From the NCBI RefSeq assembly GCF_918797505.1, contig NC_092800.1, positions 28,356,914-28,420,913 on the forward strand: a DNA stretch of 64,000 nt, written 5' to 3'. Below, piece after piece: positions 53,046-63,115 of this stretch. The notes under the pieces were generated by a model. The model was given only the letters and a program-made list of their open reading frames with translations. It had not been told where the DNA came from and made no database searches. This DNA is from Bemisia tabaci. Its lineage: Eukaryota; Arthropoda; Insecta; Hemiptera; Aleyrodidae. A program made the position numbers and the translations under genes. Numbering within the stretch: position 1 is the first letter of the stretch; each line of letters opens with the position of its first letter.

Positions 53046-55362
53046 CTCACACCACCTCAAAACTGTATGCTGTGCCATGAAAAAGATACAATTGGGTTGG
53101 TTAGTTTTTTTCTGGACGGAGTCGTGGAATTGGTTCGATTTCTCGCAGAAATGTCAAAATTAAAACCGGATGAAACAACTCATAACACTCCGTTGTTTCG
53201 TTGCATTATACGAGAGTCATACGTAACAACCGTCTTGCACACGACAGCTTATTCATTTCTCTCTCCTCTGCTCCCCACACCTCAAGTTCTCTGAGATTTC
53301 CTGAAACAATACTCGCATTAGATATGACCTGGAGCTGTATCGATCAAGAAAATGAACTTTTAATGACACTTCGACTCGCAGGAAGTAAACATGACCGCTT
53401 TTCCGAGAGAAAGGACTGCGAGCTCCATCATGAGCGGAGACACTGCAGAGGCGATTTCGTAACACTTGCAGATAAATTACTACCTATCATACAGTTTGTT
53501 ACAAGACCGCGCTAAGACATTGATGTCATACATCATCGTATAAGGAAGACTCGACACAATGTCTGTAAGATTGTGATCGACCGCAATTCAACCTAATGCA
53601 CGGATACTTAGAGGATAGGAATTAGTGAAGGAAACGTTCCAGCGAAAGGGAATTACGATGACTCTACGGACGTTGTATGCACGTCTCGACACACATGTAT
53701 CGATCATTTAAAACATATGTGACTGTTCTGAACAGCTCTTCCCCCTAAATAAAGATATCACCCGTTAGGTCAGGTGATAGGGTACAAATCAAAAAGAATT
53801 ACTATAATATCGCGTGAGATAAATAATTCTGTAAGCGCAAAGAAATATCGTTGGATAAAAACGAAAATGAGTGACACTATTTACTCGAGCACCTAATTGA
53901 GATTCGTTTTTGACAGTTTTGCGATCCAATTTCAGTTGAATAAATACCTGAGAATCGGGTTTTTTGGGGGGTCTAAGTGTGGTTTTTTTTTACATTAGGT
54001 GAGAGGTAACGGTGGCTAAATTATGTACCACGGCATCAATGCGGCTTTCTAAAACAAAGGTCAATGCAAGAAATGGACAAACATTCAGAAGAGGTCTGTA
54101 ATTTGAATTTTTTTTCTCATCATCTCTCAAGATATATAAATTCGTCCGATGCCTCCCCCCCTATGTTCCTTTATGACTTACCGTAAAGGTTATATACTGT
54201 AGATACTGTAGGCCTCTGAAAATCACACGGGAAAGTTTTTTTTTTTTTTTTTTTTTTGTAATAACCCTCGCGATAATGCAATGCAGAAACATTTATACCG
54301 ATCAAAATTTTGAAATTGAAGTCTCAAGATAAAAATGCCACAATTGGGTGGAAAAGTAGAGTGACTTAAATTGCAGCAGTCAAATCTTTTCTCCTGTTCT
54401 TCCACAAAAATATCTTCAAGCTAATGAGAAAATGTCTCGAAATATTTGAAATTTTTACTTCAATAATACACCAGAGTATTAAATATGGTGAGATTGGATT
54501 TTGAACTTTCGTTGAATTGGTGTGCAATGAAAAAATGAAAACTGTATTAAGGAGCATACATTGACTGGAAATGAGGAAGTAAAATCTTACCTGATATGAT
54601 TGCTTTGAGCCTTCATGGTGAGAAGCCTATGGTAATTTTGATTGTTGCAACTATTAACAGCTTAAACACTTCACTAAACTCCAGCTAACTTATCATTGTC
54701 GTAGTTATTTGTCTGTTCAACTGAAATCACGAAAATAAAAATTTGAATTCCCGCACGCGAAACTTTCTTCCCGCCAAATGCCTGTCGGATACGCTGAATG
54801 CAATTCCACCCGCTGATATTTTTTGTAATAGTTATTCAGTTTCATTGGACTTATGTAATTACTTAGGGTAGAAGTGGTTGTGCTCTCGATGTTTTAAAAT
54901 TTACTGAACCCTTAATTTTTGGATATTCTAGAATGAAAATCAGGCACATTTTGGGGGGGTGGGGGGGAGCTAAAAACTAAAATTTCTGCTCAATTTATGC
55001 ATGTTTGATGCTTTTAATCTTGCCTCTCTTTCAAAACCAAAGACATGCAATTTCTTCGATTTTGAACTCTCACAATTGAATTAGGAGCTTTGAATACAAA
55101 GAGAAAAAATTAGGCGCTTCTTTTCAAAATTTCAACAACAAACTGACTGGAATTTTGAGAAGGTAAATCACTTGAGAAGGCTCTAACTAGATAACCAGAG
55201 ACTCAAAAAAAGTCAAACCGGTATACAGGAGATTAATTAAGACATTTTTCGGAGCCACGAAAAAAATTAAATTTTCCCAAAACTTCCTAGGAAATTTTTG
55301 AAAAATTCGAATCGCTTCTAATCGCCTCAGCTTTCAAGAACCACAATCAAAACACACAGTCC
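53046..55362. other. No recognised gene; homopolymers
   Basis: Contains T22 at 54236-54257 and a G-rich GGGGGGGTGGGGGGG at 54953-54967. ORFs at 53067-53515 (both strands) lack domains. Confidence 0.5.
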
Positions 55363-55960
55363 GTGAGCCAGATAGGTCAGAGGAGGAAGAACAATGCAGA
55401 CTTAAAAATTCCAAAATTTTTCGAAAATGTCGAAAATTTTAAGAAATTGAATTATTCAGGCTTTCAAAAGCAGGAGTCATTCAAGCGAGCCGAACAGGCA
55501 TTTGCACCGGGTCACTTGATTACCCCAAAACCCCAAACTCGATATATTTTAAAAAAAAATCCAAGTCGGAAACCGTACGAGATATCGAAGCACAGCGGAA
55601 CGAACGAGAGCGAAGAGCGATCCCAGCGAGCGAGTGTCTGGTACTGGCGTCCGGATGGAAAAAGTTACAGTGATAAAACTCGACCGCACGCCAGCTCCCA
55701 GCTCAGGGTGGTCAGCGTTGTCGAGCAACCCTATAATCCACTTATTTTACCATCGGAGCGTGCCATGGTCGGCCGCCATTTGGCACTCGAATTGCCGGTT
55801 GAGTGTCCGTCTTACGACAGCGAGGCGCGTGGAGAGAATTGATTTCTCGGATGCAAGTTTGGCAACTGCGCCTCGCGGGTGCCCCCATGGGGAGGGGGCA
55901 TATAACTTTCTCTTATCACTAGCATCTGGAGTGGCTACGGTGGCTCGTGCGGTTTAGGCG
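55363..55960 (+). other. Uncharacterised 159-codon ORF leading into a CpG-richer block
   Basis: The ORF 55363-55842 is the longest non-repeat plus-strand ORF: Lys/Asn/Ser-rich at first, then Arg/Ser/Pro-rich. No signal peptide, membrane segment, domain or splice site stands out. The second half (55580-55880) is CpG-richer, and a shifted ORF overlaps it. It could be a promoter or first exon, or chance. Confidence 0.25.
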
Positions 55961-56049
55961 TATGTGCGTTTTGGTTTGTTTCCCCTGATGGGTAGGCTAA
56001 GGGATCGTATGATCTACGGTTGTGGGGCCTCTGCACATGCTTCTCCTCC

Positions 56050-56083
56050 AGGTTGTGGGGCCATTCTTCGTGATCCCACAACC
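56050..56083. repeat. Short hairpin GGTTGTGGGG / CCCACAACC
   Basis: GGTTGTGGGGCC and GATCCCACAACC surround a 10-nt loop. TGTGGGGCC also occurs at about 56022, and GGCCCCACAAC at about 56442, bracketing the TTAGG array. Confidence 0.65.
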
Positions 56084-56133
56084 AAAATCTTGAAACAAAA
56101 AGGCATTTATACGGCCACAAAACTTGTCGGATA

Positions 56134-56420
56134 GGTGAGGTCAGGTTAGGTAAGGTTAAATTAGGCTAGAAAAAGTTAGGCTATTTTGGCCAAAATATCC
56201 TTCTGTTAGGTTAGGTTAGGTTAGGTTAGGTTGGGTTAGGTTGCTTAGGTTAGGTTTATGTTTGGTTAGGTTTAGGTTACGTTAGGTTAGGTTGGGTTAG
56301 GTTGGTTAGGTTAGGTTAGGTTAAGGTTAGGTTAAGGTTAGGTTAAGGTTAGGTTAAGGTTAGGTTAGGCTAGGCTAGGTTAGGTTAAGTTAGGTCAGGT
56401 CAGGTTAGGTTAGGTTAGTT
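56134..56420 (+). repeat. Interstitial TTAGG-type telomere-like array
   Basis: About 285 bp of GGTTA/GGTTAAGG/GGTTGGG variants, with pure TTAGG runs near 56210-56230 and 56310-56330. TTAGG is the canonical arthropod telomere repeat. The array is degenerate and internal. Confidence 0.9.
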
Positions 56421-56867
56421 TAATAAGAACATACAAATCCGGTGGCCCCACAACTACTGTCATACACGACTATTTAGATGCGAGAGGACGGTATGAAGCG
56501 GTGTTTGTCATGATGTCATAAGGGATTGTCGAACGCATTTTGACTTCTTGAGTAGTTTATTGAATTTCTGAATGATTGGGTTTCAACGTGTGCCTAAGAA
56601 TCTCGATTTAAGTATTCGCAGGTATATTAAATTCCGCAAAAAACAATGGGTCTGTTGAATGCAAGAAATTCAGCCAACTGAAGACGGTTCCTCAAAGGTA
56701 AATTGGCTCGAAAATCACGCTGGGTACATCAAAACGTCTGAAACCTACTCCTTAGCGCATAATCCTCATAGTTGGAAACACGCTTTTTCAAGTTTACCGC
56801 ATTCTCAGGCAGGTTGCCTTGGTGACCACACGATAGATCACCAAGGCATCAAAGTGCAATTCTCAAT
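56421..56867. other. No recognised feature
   Basis: The plus-strand ORF at 56659-56949 has no domain, and its 3' third is a family V repeat. Confidence 0.5.
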
Positions 56868-56975
56868 TCAGAGACTTCAACGCAAGCGCAGAAAAGTAGG
56901 CCTACCGGCAAACATGAGTTGCTTGTCGCATGGAGACATTATTGTCTAAAAATTTGTCCGCGCTGAGCCACGCAA
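56868..56975 (+). repeat. Family V repeat, copy 1
   Basis: CAGAGACTTCAACGCAAGCG, AGAAAAGTAGGC, GAGTTGCTTG and TAAAAATTTG blocks shared with 57412-57515. Confidence 0.72.
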
Positions 56976-57215
56976 AAGATCGCCAATATGAGAAAACATA
57001 GATGGATCCAGGGGGAGGGGGTGTTCGCCCAAGAAAAGGTGGGAAAGAAAGAGAAAGAAGATAGACGGAAGAAACGGAGAAAAGAACTTAAAGGCAATTA
57101 TTCATAACGAAATTGACTCCAACTGCATTTAGATGCTTCAAGAATTCAAAAATTTTCAGGTGGAGGCCTTCAGACCGCCCTAAGGCCCCCGTCTCTCGAG
57201 GTGTCTAGATCCGCC

Positions 57216-57380
57216 GCAGTGACGAGGCGTGAATGATCGATTATCTATATTTCTCCATTTGAAGCTATGGTAAAGAATCGATTACTAAGGTGTTAGCCGC
57301 AAACACCCTACTTATCGATATTTTTCCATAGGTTCAAATGGCATATGAATCGATATATCGCAGAACACTTCACGCTACTG
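57216..57380. mobile_element. Family D hAT-like MITE, copy D4
   Basis: Ends CAGTGACGAGGCGTG and CACGCTACTG. Flanks ATCCGCCG and ATCCGCCT match at 7 of 8 positions. It lies between the two family V copies. Confidence 0.88.
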
Positions 57381-57411
57381 ATCCGCCTATACGACAAAAT
57401 GCAGATATCAC

Positions 57412-57515
57412 TTCAGAGACTTTAACGCATCGTAGAAAAGTAGGCGCACGAACGAACGCGAGTTATTTGACGCGTGAGGATATTATTATTTAAAAATTTG
57501 CTAATGCCGAACCAC
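57412..57515 (+). repeat. Family V repeat, copy 2
   Basis: CAGAGACTTTAACGCATCG, AGAAAAGTAGGCGCACG and GAGTTATTTG. Direct repeat of 56868-56975. Confidence 0.72.
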
Positions 57516-58349
57516 CGACCAACCTCTCAGGAACAATTTTGGCTACATCATTGCATGATGGAACTGAACGTTTATCGTCTTTCAAAGGCGACAAAAGACA
57601 AGGGTCTTGCGTGCTGTTACGGTAATGTTGGAAAATTTCAACGTTAGGACTTTCATGTTTTTCGAGAGGAAAATTTGTTTTGACACATCGTCTTAATTGA
57701 CATATCAGTTTACACCGATATCCGCGCCTAAGGGGTCAGGTCCAGCATAATCAGTGATATGTTTCCTCTTAAATAGTTTGTGAGAATCCAGTGCTAATCA
57801 GTCGGATGTTAAAATTCCGAGAAATCAATGTGGCGCTCGGAGGACCTGCGATTAGCTTCTGGAGACCATTATGAAACCGTTGAAGATCGGTGTCTCACCG
57901 GGTGCCTTGCTTGATTATCGGAATCAAATTATTTTTTTTGTGCGGAATTTCTTAATATCCGGTGTTACCGTGTCATTTTTTTTAAATTAAATATTCGCAA
58001 AATAGCATTTTTTTATTTTGAAAGAGATGAAGAGAAAATCGGTTTGTTGTCCTCCAGCCGATGAAACGCACCTCTATTCCTAGGTATCTTTATGTATCAT
58101 AAGGTACGGTTTGAGTCTAGGCGCTATTGCCACATTTATGTTATTATTCGCTGGATCTGGGTTACTTGTGTATTTCAGTTATCTTTTTCTATCTGGATGG
58201 AAAATTTCAGAATATTTGTCGATTAATTTATAAATTTCTCAAGTATGAGTATGTTGCCTTGGGGCTTTTTTACTCAACGTAGACCATTGTCTTTTCATGG
58301 GCGAGAGGTTTGAATTCGCGCGACAAGAAACATTAAGTACTTCGGTTAA
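57516..58349. other. No recognised feature
   Basis: AT-rich, no ORF above 60 codons, no repeat recognised. Confidence 0.5.
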
Positions 58350-58860
58350 GAGTCAATTTTAGTAATTTTCGTTGCACGAATCCTGTTTTGCGTTAAATTT
58401 TGGTTAAGATGCATGTATCAGAATGCTTAAGGTGATTCGATAGACGCCATATTTTGTGTCCGAACGGCATGCAGGGTATCGCATCAATTGGTTCCATTTT
58501 TGTAGCTACTCGTCATTTTTCTCAAATTTTGAGATCGCAATTCTGTTGTCAGGAGACTTAGGCACTCACTTACCAATTTTAACAAAGAAATTCAACGTAA
58601 TAAAGGCGTGGTTTTTTTTAGAGAGAAAACATCGCATTCAATACTGATATCGAAACCGCACGCCTTTATTACGTTGAATTTCTTTGTTAAAATTGGTAAG
58701 TGAGTGATTTAGTCTCCTGACTACAGAATTGCGATCTCAAAATTGGAGAAATATGACGAGTAGCTGAAAAAATGGAACCAATTGATGCGACGTCTTTCTG
58801 ACACAAAATATGGCGTCCATCGAATCACCTTAACTTCGTACCTTGTCTAGTGGTCCTTCA
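58350..58860 (+). repeat. Family J repeat, copy J1 (interrupted by K)
   Basis: TTTTAGTAATTTTCGTTGC, GTTAAATTTTGGTTAAGA and ATCAGAATGCTTAA, then K, then CTTCGTACCTTGTCTAGTGG. Uninterrupted relatives at 62685-62785 and 63025-63110. Confidence 0.75.
58431..58829. mobile_element. TTAA-flanked long hairpin element K (nested in J1)
   Basis: 399 bp. Ends GGTGATTCGATAGACGCCAT / ATGGCGTCCATCGAATCACC. Arms of about 190 nt include CGTAATAAAGGCGTG / CACGCCTTTATTACG. TTAA on both sides is duplicated relative to intact family J (single TTAA). A TTAA target is the hallmark of piggyBac-type transposition, though the ends lack the usual CCC start. Confidence 0.92.
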
Positions 58861-58959
58861 AGTCCTTAAACCATCGCAGTACAGTTTTGGGTATGCTGCT
58901 TTTACTCTCTTCATCTTTGTCTGTTGAGTGCGACAGGTCTTCTAATTCCGAGTTCTTTC

Positions 58960-59032
58960 CTTTCTTCCTTTTCCTCCTTTATCATCTTTCTTCTTTTTCT
59001 TCCCTTTCTTCTTTTCCTTCTCTCTTTTTTGG
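58960..59032 (+). repeat. Polypyrimidine (TTCC/TTCT) tract
   Basis: Nearly pure C/T over 70 bp. Overlapping Phe/Leu/Ser-rich ORFs, one starting with an apparent hydrophobic leader, are artefacts of this tract. Confidence 0.85.
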
Positions 59033-59691
59033 CCCAAAAGGGGCCTTACCACCGTGCCTCCGCTCTTTCCTTCGGATCCGCCCCAGCACGTGAGTCGGAG
59101 AGGATCTCTTATTATAAAGTTTAAAATTTTAAATCCTATTGAGCAAAATTTGCTGAGTTTTTTGGCGCATGTTGTGCGAGAAACGAAAGGAAGAGGACCC
59201 TCGATGAAATCAATATATAAGCCTACAAAAAATAACGAGAATCTTGTCAGAAGAAGTAAAAGCGTTTATGTTGACGGGGAAGGGGGTAAACAACTTTGCG
59301 GTGCAGGCCCCCAGGTGCGCGCCTAGTACGCTTATATGGTAAATCCAGCCCTCGCTCGATTGAAATTTGAAGTAGAAACGGAAAAATTTTCCACTCCTGG
59401 CCTGGGTCAAAGCTCTCAGGGCACCGGAAAGTTCTTCTTCCTCGACCTGCAGTTTAGTGAGGCTGATGTAAAACGCAGAAAAAATTAAGTAATCGTTAGC
59501 TCCCAGTGCGGGACCCGGAGAGGATTGTATAACAATACAACCGCTTAATTCGTCACGTAACCGGCCAGAAATTAAGTCAAGAGTTCAACTTTGCATCTTT
59601 GAGTCGAATTAATCTCGCCGGGCTTTGACTGTGCGTCAAAAAAATGCGGCACTTTTTTCTTCCGAAAACCGCGCCGGAGTGTGAACCAAAC
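59033..59691. other. No recognised feature; hAT-like end at about 59340
   Basis: GGTAAATCCAGCCCTC near 59339 resembles the right end of hAT element U (TAAATCCGGCCCTG), but no partner end was found. Confidence 0.4.
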
Positions 59692-59772
59692 GTATTTATG
59701 CCAAAAAGAACTATGTCTCACGCAAAACTAATGCACATACTTCCTTTTAGCATAAAATACGTTCAACTGGCA
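59692..59772. mobile_element. Family F-like short palindrome
   Basis: AACGTATTTATGCCAAAAAG and TATGTCTCACG on one side; GCACATACTTCC and TTTTAGCATAAAATACGTT on the other. A compact relative of the palindrome at 13542-13679. Confidence 0.65.
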
Positions 59773-59926
59773 CTCGAATTTTTTCGTCCGCGGACTTTCT
59801 CCGGACCAGTGATCTTTCGGCGGTCAGTCGGACAGGAAGCTCATCGTAAACCCAGAATCCAAGAACTCGTCCGAAATGTGGACCCTTAATTTATGACCCT
59901 ATCTACGTGAACCCATTCGATGCAGC

Positions 59927-60348
59927 CAGTGGCGTGGCGTGCTTTACGATATATCGATCGCTCTTTCATTTAAACCGATGGAAGAGGATCGATAAATCGT
60001 CACCTTCCAGGCAAAGTATCACAAGCGCCATGCGACGTTTAAAAATTTCCGCCATCATTATATTTTTTTACAGAGAAATTGTTCAACGAAGCTGTCCGAA
60101 AATTACACCGAATTTTCTTTGTGCTGCCGATAAAATTTAGTGAAATTTTCGAACAGATTCAACCAACAATTTCTCAGTAAAAAAGTAAAATGGCGGCGGA
60201 AATTTTTAAACGTCGCATGGCGCTTGTGATACTTCGCCTGGAAGGTGACGAAATAGGGTGTTCGCACCGAACACCTTCATAATCGATTCTTTACCATAGA
60301 TTCAAATGGGGGAATATCGATGATCGATCATTCACGCCTCCGCCATTG
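59927..60348. mobile_element. Family D hAT-like MITE, copy D5 (carries nested E)
   Basis: Ends CAGTGGCGTGGCGTG and CACGCCTCCGCCATTG. Flanks GATGCAGC and GATGCAAT (6 of 8 match). Interrupted by E. Confidence 0.87.
59998..60250. mobile_element. Inverted-repeat element E (nested in D5)
   Basis: 253 bp. Arms CGTCACCTTCCAGGC, CGCCATGCGACGTTTAAAAA and their mirror GCCTGGAAGGTGACG. AAAT duplicated on both sides; intact D copies have a single AAATAGGGTG. Size and 4-bp duplication resemble family A, with different ends. Confidence 0.92.
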
Positions 60349-60470
60349 GATGCAATCAGCGGTGATCCTCGTGAGCTAGGGGCATTGCTGTTCCTCTCTT
60401 TACATGTATATGGAACGATCGATTTTCGGCAAGGCAGCCTGCCTCATTGAGAATCGTTATTTATAGTCGA

Positions 60471-60493
60471 CTCTCTCTCTCTCTCTCTCTCTC
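60471..60493 (+). repeat. (CT)n microsatellite
   Basis: About 11 CT units continuing from 60461. Confidence 0.9.
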
Positions 60494-61911
60494 CTAGGAT
60501 TTGAAACCTTTGCTTGCAGGGATATTAAGTATGGCCTCGTCAAATTAAGTTGGGTCTCAAAGACTGGAGCCTTTCAGACTAAGACCAAAGAGTCTTCGTG
60601 ATTCCTCCCATTTCAAGGATCAAAACATTCAGAACGTCCAGAAAAAATTGAATGAAATAGAAACTTGTAAATTTTCTTAGGCAGATCTAGATCTTGTCAA
60701 AATACGAAGGCAAGGATAGAGGTAATTTGTGTATAGTCTTAGGGCTGTATTCTTTGTTGTCCCTTAGATAGTTTATTTCCTTAGAAAGGTCCCATGCTTT
60801 ACATTGCCAATGAGGACGACCTTCTAAAAAGCATTATTAAAAGGACAGTTGATATTAATCTCAAGTAGAATTTAACAGTGCAACTTCAGAAGTAGATCCT
60901 TACGCGAGATTACACAATAATTCGCCATTGCAAAAAAAACGTAAACTATAAACGACGAAAATATTGCTAATATTGAGAATTTTAAGGTAGGTCATTTCTT
61001 ACCTTGAAGTCAGTTGAACTCATGAACTTTTTTATTCGATATACTTTAATGTTTTTGGTGTCAAATAATCATTATTCCTTGGAAGGATCAATTTCGAAAG
61101 TTACTCTATTGAGTTTTAGTAAAACTGCTTCACTCGAGATTCGTAAAAATAGAGCATTTGCAGGTGTCTGAAATTTGACGAATTTTGTGTTTAAGTGGAA
61201 GCTACTGAGTGTACTGAACATGAGGATCCCCTTGGTTCATGAATCGAACAATTTTTGTAGAAAATATGACAAAATGATCTAATCTGCTAAAATACAAGTG
61301 TTTAAATGAGAAATGCCGCCAGATGACGTCACTAGGCGGTGTATTTCTCATTTTTAAATCTATTTTTAAAACTGTTTCCCACATCAGAAAAAAATTATTA
61401 AATATACTGTGAAATCAGCTCTTTAAGCGCTTTCATATGAAGCAATAAAAAATGTGCATGCAAATTTTCCATTGTCCATTTAATGATGCTATTTCAAAGG
61501 GCTGGTTAATTAAAAATGTTACATCGTGCATGGCCTTCCTGAAGGAATGAACTGCTTAAGGAACAGCTAAAAATACGGCCCTAAGGAGCGCAAAGCTCTT
61601 TCGGTTATCGAAATTCCCCATAAGCCATTCCTTACGTAAACGCGTTAATCGACGTCATAGCTGTGGGCGCTCTGCTCTGCTCCCGCTACGTGCATCTCGG
61701 CGCGAGCGAAACAAATAAACAAACTGAGCGAAACAGGAAGACTTCTGCAGGCGAATATCAACCGCACTTTGAGGGCACCGAACTGAGAGGTCAAAGAAAG
61801 GCACCGCGTGACACAGTAAAATAATTGCCGTATAAAATATGAGGGTTAATTAAAAGTTAGAGCGCTCTAAGTGTGGGACGATGTTGCCGCGGTCCTGGAT
61901 GTCCTCGCTCT
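60494..61911. other. No recognised feature
   Basis: AT-rich, then a small CpG-richer patch at about 61650-61760 (GCGCTCTGCTCTGCTCCCGC, CTCGGCGCGAGCGAAAC). No exon supported. Confidence 0.5.
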
Positions 61912-61963
61912 GGATAGAATGGATTCTAGATAGGATTCTAGATAGGATTCTAGATTCTAGATG
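61912..61963 (+). repeat. GATTCTAGATAG tandem repeat
   Basis: Four to five imperfect units of GGATTCTAGATA. Confidence 0.85.
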
Positions 61964-61993
61964 GTAGATTTCTACGGACAGAATGGACCACAA

Positions 61994-62245
61994 CTGCCGT
62001 GTTAAGGAGGAACGCCGTATGAACATTCGAGAGTTGAAAAATTTCCACCCGTAAAATGTTTATTTTTGAGGAAAGTTATGAATATTTTTCCTTGAAATTT
62101 TCAGATCTCTTAGATTAAATTGCGAACAAAGTCAGCTGAAATTTTCGGTGGAAAATATTCACCGTTTTCATAGAAATGTATTCTTTATTGAAGGAGATCT
62201 GGCAACGTCTGGAGGCTCATACGGCGTTTTCCCTTAGCACGGCAG
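61994..62245. mobile_element. Family A MITE, copy A10
   Basis: CTGCCGTGTTAAGGAGGAACGCC to CCTTAGCACGGCAG, with a perfect ACAA duplication on both sides. Confidence 0.93.
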
Positions 62246-62676
62246 ACAAGACAAGGTACGAATTAAAAGATTCTGATACATTTTTCTTCACTAGAATTGC
62301 ATGTAGAATATAACGCGCACAACGAAAATTACCAAAATCAACTCCTTCCAAAGATATTTAATGATTCTTGATGCGTGACCACCCGCTCATGAAAACTCAA
62401 TGCTCTCCGTGATTCACATGGTGCGCTAAACGTTATCATGACTGTCTCTGCGATATAAAAATCTGGCAACCTCAATCTTGACGCTTTGGCACAGCTGTAG
62501 CAATTGCTTATAGTTTGAACAACACATTGTGGGAAATGAACATTACTCGTTTGAGAAACTTGTTGAAGCCGTTGTAGTGCGCGATTTGACTCACCTTGAG
62601 CTTTGAGTTTCTTGTCAGCGGGCAGTTCAAATTCCTCGTAACCAATGTGAATTAAAAACGTTAATATCTCCGTCAG
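62246..62676. other. No recognised feature
   Basis: Mixed composition, no repeat or exon recognised. Confidence 0.5.
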
Positions 62677-63115
62677 GAGTTGGTTTTAGTAATTTTTGTT
62701 GCGCAAATCGTGTTCTATGTGAAATTTTGGTTAAGAAACATGAATCAGATTGCTTAAATTCGTACCTTATCTAGTGGTCCATTGTCCATTTGCAGGCGGT
62801 ATTTTTAGTTAGCCATCGATCTGAGTTTCTTGCCGATTGTAGTGTATTTGGCGCAATTCGTGAAGTATTCCTACGGTCTTGTAGGCGCTAATTTTCGCCT
62901 CAAGCCGACTGACCCGACCGTGCTACGTTTGGCGCAATGCGTGAAGTATTCACACGGCCCTGCAGGCGGCATAGTCCGTTTAACGTTAATCAGTTCGTTT
63001 GGAGTTTGTTTCATTAGTTTTCGTTGCGCGAATCGTGCTCTCCGTGAAATTCTGATTAAGAAACATGTATCAAAATGCTTAAATTCGTACCATGTCAAGT
63101 GGCCCATTAGGGCGT
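62677..63115 (+). repeat. Tandem-like pair of family J units with GCGCAATGCGTGAAGTATT motifs
   Basis: J copies at about 62685-62785 and 63025-63110 bracket two copies of GGCGCAAT-CGTGAAGTATTC, each followed by a TGTAGGCG or TGCAGGCG block. The same motif occurs inside hAT element U and at the hairpin of family H, linking these families. Confidence 0.7.

Noticed and set aside
58887..59124. Plus-strand ORFs starting MGMLLLLSSSLSVEC, resembling a signal peptide
   Set aside because: The sequence is a C/T-rich tract, so Leu/Phe/Ser/Pro runs are expected in every frame.
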